From Candolleomyces eurysporus (lineage: Eukaryota; Basidiomycota; Agaricomycetes; Agaricales; Psathyrellaceae), in NCBI GenBank assembly GCA_027579435.1, contig JANBPK010001113.1, positions 1 through 36,117 of the forward strand: a DNA stretch of 36,117 nucleotides, in the 5' to 3' direction. Positions 10,240 through 19,696 of this stretch are shown piece after piece. The notes under the pieces are model-generated. The model was not told the DNA's origin and did not search any database. It saw only the letters and a list, made by a program, of their open reading frames with translations. Position 1 is the first letter of the stretch. The number at the start of each line of letters is the position of its first letter. Position numbers and translations under genes: made by a program.

Positions 10240-10500
10240 GATCAGCAGCCGCATTGTTTAGACAACATGAGTTCAACTGTACATGCAGCAGCTGCAGCGT
10301 CTAGATGGCCTACCAATCTGGTAGTTTCATTGCAGCTGCATTGTGAAGACGACCATATAATTCTCTTGGCCGATCCGTGGCTGCACTGTTTAGATTGCCT
10401 ATGAACTTTGTCATACAAGCAGCAGCCGCACTGTCTACTAGGCCGCGCATATGGTGACCACGACTGCAGCCGCATCGTCTAAATCCACTCTTCATATGTG
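10240..10500. repeat. Dispersed GCAGCCGCAYTGTYTAGA repeats, copy 1
   Basis: Six degenerate copies lie at roughly 40-60 bp spacing: AGCAGCCGCATTGTTTAGAC, GCAGCTGCAGCGTCTAGAT, TGCAGCTGCATTGTGAAGAC, GTGGCTGCACTGTTTAGAT, GCAGCCGCACTGTCTACTA and GCAGCCGCATCGTCTAAAT. Spacer sequences between them are unrelated. The short reading frames across it have no recognisable product. Confidence 0.75.
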
Positions 10501-10974
10501 TTGTGCAAGCGGCTGCTGTGTCTTTTTGCTTTCTTTTTGGGTGCAGCTGCTCCGCTTATTCGCCCTCATTATGAATGCACCTGGCAGCTGCCACGTCAAA
10601 TGAACCATGGCTTTGATGGTGAAAACACCGGCCGCTCCATGTAATTGACCCTCAAAATACTTGCAACATCGGCGGCCTGGGTGTGTACCGAGCTGCTGAT
10701 TCAGGGCTCTGCAGCCTGAGGGTCCACACCACCCACCCCCATTCTTGTCGGCCGCTTCTTTGATACTACCAGGAAATCGGGCAGAGTGGCAACCGCCTAC
10801 CTCAGAAAACCCCGGGGGCCCGTCTGTCAGCTACACACCAGACAACCCCGGCAGCCGCTGTGTATTACAAAGGGGCCTCATTTAATGCAGCCCCTGGGGC
10901 TAGACCATTAAACACAGGACTTAAGCAATGTGGGCTGGTGCGTATAGTACGGGTGTATGTGACTGCCATATGTG
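10501..10974. other. Gene-free interval between duplicated copies
   Basis: Nothing coding is supported. It contains two more motif copies (AACACCGGCCGC near 10625, AACATCGGCGGCC near 10667) and ends at the tandem junction, CATATGTG joined to CACGCATAAAATC. Confidence 0.6.
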
Positions 10975-11007
10975 CACGCATAAAATCACGGACCTGATAC
11001 TTGTCAG

Positions 11008-12567
11008 GCCATGGATGTGGATGAACCGGCAAAAGGCAAAGTCAAACCCCGGGTTGTCATCAAAATCCCCGGTGGGAAGTCAGGTGAAACGTCGAAGGCC
11101 GCTGGAGAAAAGGAAAAGGCCGGTGGGGGAAAGGGAAAGGGAAAGGAAATTGCCAAGCAGAGACCCCACACCAGCAGAGAGGAGCACAAACACGGCGAGG
11201 CTCTCTATGACCCTGCCAAAGATTCGGACTCCAGCGGTTACGCAGACGAACCTGTTGGAGCAAAGCAAAAGGGAAAGTCCGGCCAAAAAGGGAGCACGAG
11301 GAAGAAGCCAAAATCAGTGGCCATCCTCAGTGATACCGGCTCCAAGAGCTTGATTCCGATAATCCAACAAAGGTCCTTTGCTACAAAAAAGTCTGGTAAA
11401 AACATTGGCCAGGTGAAAACCCCTACCAACAACCCCCCTCCCTCCGGCCAACACAAATCGAGACCCCAAAGCAACTTCTTCAAGTACCTCTCAACCGCGA
11501 CGGTCGACTTCCTACTACAGATCAGGGATCGGAAGGAGCCCCCCACCGCAGAGGAAAAGCAAGCATACGATTCATGGCTTGCAGGAGTCATTAAAGCCAA
11601 CCCAGCGATGAAGCCCAAAAAAGAAAGGTCGAATACCAACAAGGCCGCCATACTTCTGGGCCAATCGCTCGATCCGCCTGCAGGGTTAGTTGCCAACAAA
11701 TCGCCCTGTGACTACTGCAAGGAATACTGCCCTGTTCGGTGCTTCGTCATGGACCAAGGCACATCATGCCTGATGTGCAACTTCTTCCGTCACTCCATGT
11801 GCAAGAAGAACGGCAACCGGGTATGACTAAAATTCTCACTAAATTCCTCAACTGATTTCTCTCAGGTGATGGAGATGGGTAGCAAGCATCTCAAAAACGA
11901 AAAGTCCAAGTCCAAGGCCGGCGAGAAGGGCAAGTCCAAGGAAAAGCCTGGTGAGGAAATCGAGGACCCCGTTGCAGACAGCATGGCCAAGGATACTCGC
12001 CCCCCTGAAGTTTTGAACGAGCAACTCTGGGCCGAGGTGCAGTTCACCCAAGCACAACAAGGGTCTGCAATTCAGGCTATCCAAAGCCAGATGGACGCCA
12101 TGACCTTGGGGATGGCAGCTTGTGGCTCCCTGCTCAAGGATGCCAAACAAAAAGTTCAATACCATTCATCCATCCGCACCAGGGTTGATGAAACAGTGGC
12201 CGACAGCTCCAAAACGCTTGCCGAGAGCATTGAGAAGATTATTGCTGGGCGCGATCAACTCGAAGAACTCAACCCTGGCGTCCCTCACTACTTGCTCAAG
12301 GACCACATCAAAAATCTCAATGCACTCATCTCACTCGGCTCGGAGTTCTCTCAGACTTTCCAGGCTGTGGCCGACAATGCCCACCAGGCAACTGTAGCCC
12401 TCGGAGAGTGGCTTCAGGGGTCTGGAAAGAGGGAAACAGCCAGCAACGTTGAAACGGCCGAAGTTGAAGATGACTTGGGGGAAGAAAGAGCGGCCGGCGA
12501 TCTGGCTCAGAGTGACCAAGGGTCGGGTGAGGAGGAAGGAGGCTTGGGTGAGGAGGAAGGAGGCTGA
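11008..12567 (+). pseudogene. 5'-truncated copy 2 of the repetitive Cys-cluster gene
   Basis: Exons 11008-11820 and 11866-12567 match exons 10 and 11 of the gene at 6430. The upstream promoter and nine exons were not duplicated. An in-frame ATG at 11011 would give 503 residues retaining the basic region, the full cysteine cluster (CDYCKEYCPVRC, CLMC, C) and the helical domain. The frame is open throughout and keeps the G missing from copy 1. The acidic tail is shorter: one GEEEGG-type unit is deleted and a TGA follows at once. Many substitutions relative to copy 1 are E to K or R to Q/H, matching CpG to CpA changes. Whether it is expressed is unknown; the retained acceptor before 11008 has no obvious upstream exon. 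Truncated pseudogene and shortened functional protein are both possible. Confidence 0.6.
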
Positions 12568-14204
12568 GCAAAGTGATGAGTGAGCTTTTGTCAACCCCTC
12601 TTCCCTCCACGCCTTTTGGACTTTCTTCGGTGGCCACTTTACAGACGTACCGGACTTTAATTTTGCACCCGTATTAATTTTGCACCTGTATTAATTTCTT
12701 GCAATTTTCTTTTCTTTTGGCTATGGAATCAGTTGATACCCCTGCATGCAGGCAAGTGCAGCAATGAAAGGTAAAACACCAGTGGCTAGGTAATGAGCGG
12801 AATATTCAACACGAGTTTAGCGTGCCTCAGCGATAGTGTCAAAAGCCGGCGGCGGGTATGACATGGATAGGCCATTATAGAGCTACAGTGATACATGAAT
12901 TAACATGCCTTGATAAGGGGATTGTAGAACATTGGTGGCTTATTTGAACCAAATTACCACAGGCGATAGGTGTAGAACACTGGTGGAGGTAAGATATCGG
13001 ATTGTAGAACATCGGTGATTTATTTGTACCAAATTACCACAGGTGATAGTGTAGAACACCGCTGGAGGTGACATCGGTAGGCCATTATAAAGCTACAAAC
13101 ATTTGGCATGATACATGGAACCAACATGCCTTGGCAATAGTGATGGTTGTGGAACATCGGTGGTTGAGAACATCGGTGGATCATTTTATCTTCGAGCTAG
13201 ATCTAAATCATTTGGTACGATAGATACCATAGAATACACACCCACTGAGGCAATAATCCTGACGTATTTCAAAAGCCCGGCAGCGAAGATGTGAATCAAA
13301 ATTGACTGCATGGTATGAATTGAGGAATCCCGGCATGAGAAACCTCGGTGGAAAAAATGGATTGAGAAGTATTAAAAAGCTCGGCAACATTCATGAATGG
13401 TACTCCTATCAGTAGCAAAACAATGTAAACCAGTCGAGGGTGCAACTAGCAGCCACACTACCAATTTGGCTGCTGATCAGCAGCCGCATTGTTTAGACAA
13501 CATGAGTTCAACTGTACATGCAGCAGCTGCAGCGTCTAGATGGCCTACCAATCTGGTAGTTTCATTGCAGCCGCATTGTGAAGACGACCATATAATTCTC
13601 TTGGCCGATCCGTGGCCGCACTGTTTAGATTGCCTATGAACTTTGTCATACAAGCAGCAGCCGCACTGTCTACTAGGCCGCGCATATGGTGACCACGACT
13701 GCAGCCGCATCGTCTAAATCCACTCTTCATATGTGTTGTGCAAGCGGCTGCTGTGTCTTTTTGCTTTCTTTTTGGGTGCAGCTGCTCCGCTTATTCGCCC
13801 TCATTATGAATGCACCTGGCAGCTGCCACGTCAAATGAACCATGGCTTTGATGGTGAAAACACCGGCCGCTCCATGTAATTGACCCTCAAAATACTCGCA
13901 ACATCGGCGGCCTGGGTGTGTACCGAGCTGCTGATTCAGGGCTCTGCAGCCTGACGGTCCACACCACCCACCCCATTCTCGTTGGCCGCTTCTTTGATAC
14001 TACCAGGAAATCGGGCAGAGTGGCAACCGCCTACCTCAGAAAACCCCGGGGGCCCGTCTGTCAGCTACACACCAGACAACCCCGGCAGCCGCTGTGTATT
14101 ACAAAGGGGCCTCATTTAATGCAGCCCCTGGGGCTAGACCGTTAAACACAGGACTTAAGCAATGTGGGCTGGTGCGTATAGTACGGGTGTATGTGACTGC
14201 CATA
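12568..14204. repeat. Copy 2 of the downstream repeat field
   Basis: It repeats 9339-10970 with small indels. The AACAYCGGYGG minisatellite is at about 12770-13360, the GCAGCCGCA series at about 13470-13735, and the terminal CTGCCATATGTG at 14197-14208. No gene is supported here. Confidence 0.85.
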
Positions 14205-14788
14205 TGTGACCGTACCTGTCCAAGCGGCTTGAGACTAGCAACGAGGGTAGGGGACGCGGAGCAAGGATGCCCGTCCACTCTCGATCATCAGTCGGCATCT
14301 CACGCGGCTTCACCAGAAAGGAAATGGTGATCTAAATTTGGCGTTCAGAGGCGCGCCTGACTCGCGCGGCTACAATCTTGGCGCGGCCTCTACCAATACC
14401 CGGTTCTATTTTCTCTTTATCTTTTGCTTGGACTCTTATTATTGGCTATGACTTGTCTATCACATGTGTCTTTCTATCTATTTTTACGCGGCTCGAAGTA
14501 GTATATATACACGCTAACTACTGACTCGAGCGGCATCATCGTATCATTGTTGTTTTATCTTTACTTGCGTTTTATTGACGAATCTATCGAGCTTTTCTGC
14601 TTATATTTCACACGGCGTGAACTATCAGTTTTAATCTTGGAACTTAGGAACTTAAGCAGTCATAAGGCTTGACTACTTGGGAATAGGAATCACACTAGTT
14701 GTGCATTAGGGTACTTCTAGTTCAGTGGAGTGTATCAAAGAGAGGACCAGAGAACTTAGTATTCTTAATTCACTCTATAACCCCCACA
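14205..14788 (-). mobile_element. LTR-like block, possible solo or terminal LTR
   Basis: On the minus strand the block starts TGTGGGGGTTATAGAG and ends GGTACGGTCACA. It therefore has TG...CA ends inside a 4-bp inverted TGTG/CACA and is about 584 bp long, typical of an LTR. It is AT-rich in the middle with a TATATATA stretch near 14503. The 5-bp flanks (CCATA and AACTC) do not match, so no target-site duplication supports a clean solo LTR. GCGGC-type motifs recur through it and a little beyond its right edge, so that boundary is uncertain. No second LTR is in the window. Confidence 0.4.
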
Positions 14789-15929
14789 AACTCGCACTTT
14801 GACTTTCGTGCGGCCTGACTCGCACACCGCGTGACTACATACAGCTTGTATACAGGTTGTGGTTGGTGTTTTGTGTGTGTGTTTCTGAGCTCGGCAGCAC
14901 CGATCTCATCACCGTCCTCTGATTTAAATTCTCCCCGATAGCGCATATTCTTCGAAATTTCAGCAGATGGGGATTTGTAGAAGGCTTTGAGGCAGGGGAT
15001 CATGGGGACGTAGGTAAATCGCTTGCGAGGGCGCCCTTGGGAGTCGAAGCGAGGTTCCTGGCAATATGGACAAGCATCTAGCTCTGCATGGGGACCGACA
15101 AAGCAACAGCACAATGCTACGCAGCAGTCGTAAGGGACGGGCTTGAATTGGGCGAGAAACTTGGCACGGGATCTGGTGAGCTTGTAGGATTGGAACGGAG
15201 ATTCTGGGAAAGCGAACTCCAACTTCTCAAATGTCTCGTCCGACATGTGAGTGTCGATCTTGAGGGCAAAATGGCGCAGGTAGGCGATCTCCTCATCGGT
15301 AATCTCTTCAGCTAAGAAAAGAGGTCAATATTAGACAGGTCAGGTCTCAAGGGATGTTACTCACCTATCTCAGCCATCTCTCGCTCGAACTCCTCGAGCA
15401 TTTCATCAGACTCAGCATAATACTGATATTGCTCTTCAGCATCAGCAATCTCTTCATCTTCGCCATCCACATCACTGTCCCCACCGACCACCGCTGCCAA
15501 CAAAACAGGTTCCTCTTCATCGTCCGATTCCACCAAATCCCGTTGGCTATGCAAAGTTGGTTGGACACAATCATCTGAACCAGGTATGGTCCTGTCTGGG
15601 CTGGAATAATCGTCAAACAGTTGGGACGGTGGGGATTGCACGAAGTCAGCCTGCATGAAGGTAGGCTCCTTGGAGGTGCTGGCATTCTCGTGTAACAGGG
15701 GCTGAGGCAGGGACAAAGGAGCTTCAGCTGAATCAACTCTGGGGATCTTTCGAGGTCGACCAGTTCTGTGGATGTCTGGACCAGCCGGTCGACCTCCATC
15801 CAAGACCTGGGAAGCAAGGATTGTCCGTGGTGCTTGTCCAGTGCGATGTCGTCTGTCGGTACTCCTAGAGACTTTCTTCCCACACCCGCAGCCACAGATT
15901 ATTTGTTCGCCCAAAGGCATATTGGACAA
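14770..15929 (-). pseudogene. N-terminal head of a tnp2/Plavaka-type transposase, 3'-truncated
   Basis: Two exons, 15929-15365 and 15311-14770, are joined by a 53-bp intron with GTGAGT and TTCTTAG ends in matching phase. The protein starts MSNMPLGEQIICGCGCGKKV, a zinc-binding-like head ending in RRHR. An acidic linker follows, then the block YDCCVALCCCFVGP, DACPYCQEPRF and RKRFTYVPMIPCLKAFY, which is characteristic of agaricomycete 'transposase family Tnp2' proteins of CACTA-like Plavaka elements. Similarity fades after MRYRGEF near 14930. The last 50 or so residues are unrelated, so the DDE catalytic domain is missing. The intact enzyme would excise and reinsert the element; this remnant cannot. 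It is divergent from the accessory gene at 16225. Confidence 0.75.
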
Positions 15930-16224
15930 CAGATATTGGAGACGAGATCAGACGAAAACGCACCAATCGCGAATCAGTCCTGAACCTGGTGAAACGCGAA
16001 CACGTGAGTCACGAGATACTGCACAAGACTTCGTTGAATGGAAAGGAAATGTTGTTGATTCATCTGCAGCCGACCAACATATAAATCGCGTGATATGTTC
16101 GAATTGAAGATCCCGACCCCCACTGTCGAAACATCGCCTGCCCTCTCGGAGCTTGATTCATAGCACCACAGCCCACAGATCCCTGTTCATCTTCTGCCCA
16201 TCCTCTACTACATCAGCGTCCTCC
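15930..16224. promoter_or_regulatory. Divergent promoter region of the Plavaka-like element
   Basis: A 295-bp interval separates the start of the minus-strand tnp2 head and the plus-strand accessory gene. TGACTCACGTG-like sequence near 16003-16012 and pyrimidine-rich tracts near 16185 are visible. Promoter function is inferred from the gene layout only. Confidence 0.35.
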
Positions 16225-17219
16225 ATGGCACCTAGCAAGACGAAGACAACAACTCCCAGTTCGAGAAACCGCCATACTCGTAGGGGTGACTCAGGATCTG
16301 GGGAATCGGCACAGTGAGTAGAAAGCAAGGAGCTATTATTCTGGCAACTCACCTCTTGTGCTCTTGCCTACCAGAGGCCTGGATGATGCCACAGCAGTGT
16401 CCATCGCATCTCAGTTAGCTGAGATACGGCAGCTGCGGGGTATGTTTAGTTCAACCTGCTATTACGCACAACGAGAATGCTCATATCTGACTCACCTATT
16501 CCTATAACTCCAGCCTTGGTGCAAGAAATGCAGGCTACTGCCAGCACTGCACAGGCACAGGCCACCCAAGCATTGACGACTNCCCCCACAGGCCGCCCCT
16601 GCGCCAGCTGGCCAGACCATTGTCCAGATTCCGCGGCCACAGGGCGACGCAGGAAAGGACTTCAAGATCAAGGACGCAATGGGGTTGGAGGGAGACCTTG
16701 TCCTGTATCGAAACATCCAGGTGAGCCAACGTTCATGGTGGTATGGTGGTGGTAGGAAGCGAAGAGACGTTTTCAACTTCCGACCGTTTGACGTCTTGCT
16801 TCTCACCTCCATGCCGCCCGCTGTCATCGCTTGACACGTCTGACATTTCCATTTTTAGCGTACTGTCAAGCATGCTGCAATCCAGTCTGGCATCAACCTG
16901 CACTCGAGATTCAGAGATCTTCCAGTCGATAAACTTGCGAACATCTACAAAAAGGTATGTGTTTACCAAGTGTTCAGAGTCTCAAACTTACTATCACAAC
17001 GTGCACGGTCAGGTTCGCGATACCCATGATTACGTTGACAAGCGTCGCTTCCCGGCTGATTGGCCCGTTGTCGAGCTGCTGAAACAGTTCCTCAAGAACC
17101 ACCGCAAACACGATCGCAAGGTGGGCCGGCTTGAGCCTTACAGGAGGGCTCGAGCTCAGCACCAGGCTCCCAACACCAACACCCTCCCTAATATTGATGA
17201 CGAGGAAGACAGCAACTGA
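16225..17219 (+). CDS. Plavaka-associated accessory protein, about 220 residues
   Basis: Five exons join in phase: 16225-16313, 16375-16439, 16514-16720, 16859-16954 and 17013-17219, ending in TGA. The N at 16582 is an extra character in a C-run; removing it restores the frame. The protein has a basic Ser/Thr-rich start (MAPSKTKTTTPSS), a Gln/Ala-rich linker, and then a helical domain beginning KDFKIKDAMGLEGDLVLYRN and running through an IYKKVRDTH segment to FLKNHRKHDRK, with an acidic end. Similar small helical proteins (AMGL...LY..I...V, DWP...L..QF..N.R) accompany Plavaka-type transposons in agaricomycete genomes. That association is from memory of the families and the role is unknown; DNA binding is a guess. 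Unlike the neighbouring transposase head, this gene appears intact. Confidence 0.6.
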
Positions 17220-17805
17220 CATCCGTCACTGATTTATTCTATTCATTTAGTTCCTTCGTTCTTAACTGACCTTATTTTTGTTTTATAATCTTCATACACC
17301 CTGCTAGTTACAATATTCTTGCTCATCTCTAGTTCTATTCGTATTGCTGCTATTTTCCTAGCTTATAACAGCCTGTATTTCACACTACTCCATGGTTTAA
17401 TTGACCTGATACCCTTCTTTCGGCATTACTGAATGTCACCCAAGAATGGTGTTAAATCGCAAGGTTCATCCGCCTCAATACAGTGAGAATCAGCCCAAAA
17501 ATCAGCTTAATTATGCCCTGGAAATCGCGTGAACTTCACCCCAATACTAGGCATCTCACAATCACCCGGTCAAGGTGTTTGTTTCCCCCTGTGCTAACCC
17601 AGGGGATTACAGTGTGAAATCGGTCAAAAACATGGCGAAACCACCCCAGTTTTCACCTGGTTCCAAGGGGTGAAACTCACCGTTCGACAGGGTGAATCTG
17701 ACAATTGACTATTGAATTTCGCCCGGAAACCTGCTGCATGTCACTACATATCCGGGTGAACTAAAGGGTGGGGTTCACCCTGTGCGCGTCCCACAGTGTT
17801 GGCCG
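17220..17805. repeat. Subterminal GGGTGAA/TTCACCC repeat field and candidate transposon end
   Basis: No gene is visible. Between 17520 and 17790 the heptamer TTCACCC/GGGTGAA or a one-mismatch form occurs at least six times in both orientations, for example AACTTCACCCCA, AGGGTGAATCTG, CCGGGTGAACT and GGTTCACCCTGTG. The field stops at CGCGTCCCACAGTG near 17804; its complement begins CACTGTGGGAC, like the CACT starts of CACTA-type termini. The matching left end was not found. Confidence 0.5.
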
Positions 17806-18407
17806 CTGCCAAACTTATCAAGGATCCATCGAGTGCAAGTTTGATTCAAATGCGGCCCGGGACTCCCCTTATCGCGCGATGACTAGGTACGAGCTCTCAG
17901 TGGAAGTCCTGCCTCAGCCCTAGCTAATATTGCGGGCCTGCTGTTTCGAGGTTTGTTCCTCACAACATCAGATATTTTGGAGCTACTCATAGGCCCCTTC
18001 GCTCTTAGCTTTCTTGAAGAAATCTGAACTCTGAGATTCTACGACTGCCTTACAGGGGGGACGAGGAATGAGCTCTCTAACCCACTTCACCCTCCAAAAG
18101 GTATCATGTCAAACGATGATTCTGAACAGGATTCTCCCGTTTTGACAATCAGCCTCGTTGAGAAAAGGGTGACGGAGCATGCATGAGCTCTTATTGTAGA
18201 AGCTTCTATGATGACTTTCCGCGTGTGGTGCTCATTTTTGACGAACATGGGATGCGATCTTTTGATTCACTGGATTCAAACCGCTACTCTTTGGACCACC
18301 GAATCCGCGCAGAATCAATGGAAGCATAAGCTCTCTATGCAAACATATATATATATATGAAGGGCAGCTGTTGAAATCAGAACTTTCGCCTCATCTGGAT
18401 TTCCGTT
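17806..18407. other. Intergenic region upstream of the seven-helix gene
   Basis: No reading frame of interest. A (TA) run of about 14 bases at 18345-18358 lies about 50 bp before the ATG at 18408 and could act as TATA element or as a simple microsatellite. Confidence 0.5.
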
Positions 18408-19696
18408 ATGTCCGACGACAAAACTCAAGAGCGGTTGGGGCTGGTAATCGCTCGGGCTATGTGGGCCAACTTCAGCATTACCATGGTAGAAATAGGTATT
18501 CATATATTCATGGCACTTTATGGCTTTTCTGTGTTCCTGGAAACTCCAAGGGACCTGAGGAAAGGACGAAGGAGGTATATATGCGTGAGCTTCCTGATAA
18601 CAGTTCTGGCCGCTCTTACAGGATCTCTGGACATGGCCTTGTCCTTCCAAGTAACTTTTGAAGCAATCTCTCCTTCAAACTTCCTCGAGCTTATGGATCA
18701 AATGTGGAGGAGGACCTGGCACAGAATCCTCAGCCCTGTTGCTACATCGATTGTAGCATTGATAGGGGATTCCTTACTTGTGAGTCTAGGTTCACCAGGA
18801 GCGATAGAAGCTGACTTCCTTGCGCTAGATATACCGTTGCTATATTATATGGAGGGAGCATCGCTGGGTGACGATCTTGCCTGCCATCACCTGCACTCTA
18901 GCTTTTGGTGTGTGCCGTTCGTCAACAGGTGTCCACGAGCCGCTGTTTTTGACTTGTTTGTGTCAGTACTCTCCATCGTCGGACTATTTCTGGAGTTGCA
19001 ACCTTATGGAAATGCCGAGAGCTATGGAGCCGCTGCGGAGTCGCTACTGGTGGCAACAAACGTCATCGTGACAGCCCTCATTATATACTATCTTCTTCGC
19101 GCACGACACACCTTATCCAAGATCCTACCTTCCGAAGACATGAAGATCTATACCGGAATCGCCGCCATTCTTATCGAGTCAGCTCTCCCACTCTGCCTTT
19201 TCGGGGTGGCTTCAGCGACATTACTATGGCTCCCCCAGCCGAAAAGAAACTGTGAGGCCTTTTCCGCCGCAGAATTGGTGGTCGAGGGCCTGTTTTGGTC
19301 ATTCATAGTGAGTCCAAAATACTATCTTCTCATCCCTGCGCAAACGAGTATTTGCAGACACTCTCGCCCCACATGATTATATTTCGTGTCACAACCGGTC
19401 GATCGTGGAATACCTTCCCAACGGTCAAGGACGGTGCCATTCTCAACACCATCACCTTCGCAGCCCGCCGAACGGCGGAATCATCCTTCATCCAAAGGTC
19501 TCCTACTATCCGGTCTAGCTCCAGCGGCAAAGTTGAAAATAACGTTAACGCGGAGCATGGCGACTCCAGCAACGACATTACAATAGCTAGGTCTAGCCTG
19601 GATAGTTCCATTTATATCGAGTGGAGAAGTGATGCTGAGAAGGCATATGGAAGGGAAGGGGAAGCAACACCGTCCAGTTCTTCATCGTGTGCCTAG
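18408..19696 (+). CDS. Seven-transmembrane fungal membrane protein
   Basis: Four exons (18408-18779, 18829-18907, 18967-19307, 19358-19696) with introns of 49, 59 and 50 bp give 376 residues. Seven hydrophobic stretches are visible. The third runs into the diagnostic YRCYIIW, and the seventh is followed by LSPHMIIFRVTTGRSW. This combination marks a large family of seven-helix proteins of unknown function in agaricomycetes, often expanded in tandem. The N-terminus is short and the C-terminal tail of about 75 residues is Ser-rich and charged, presumably cytoplasmic. A receptor-like role is often suggested for the family but nothing here proves it. It is not the STE3 pheromone receptor family, since none of the expected motifs were seen. 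The gene stands alone, with transposon remnants upstream and 2.4 kb of empty sequence downstream. Confidence 0.85.

Larger units (their letters stand above)
7715..10974. repeat. Tandem segmental duplication, left copy
   Basis: This copy runs from inside intron 9 of the repetitive gene to the phrase CTGCCATATGTG. The same sequence restarts at 10975 with an offset of 3262 bp at the left end and 3234 bp at the right. The shrinkage is explained by small deletions in copy 2. Nucleotide identity is high along the whole length, coding and non-coding alike. Confidence 0.95.
10975..14208. repeat. Tandem segmental duplication, right copy
   Basis: Direct repeat of 7715-10974. It begins inside the copy of intron 9 and ends at CATATGTG, exactly where the LTR-like sequence starts. 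It carries the last two exons of the repetitive gene (11008-12567), the motif minisatellite (about 12770-13360) and the GCAGCCGCA repeats (about 13470-13735). Confidence 0.95.

Noticed and set aside
10162..10495. Cys/Ala-rich short proteins from the GCAGCCGCA field on both strands
   Set aside because: They arise from the repeat composition. No start context, domain or splice model supports them, and frames differ between the two copies.
14205..14788. Complete solo LTR with target-site duplication
   Set aside because: The TG...CA ends fit, but flanking 5-mers differ and motif-rich sequence continues past the right edge, so it is reported only as LTR-like.
18345..18358. TA run as a telomere or transposon target signature
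   Set aside because: A short dinucleotide run just ahead of a start codon is better explained as a TATA-like promoter element or ordinary microsatellite.
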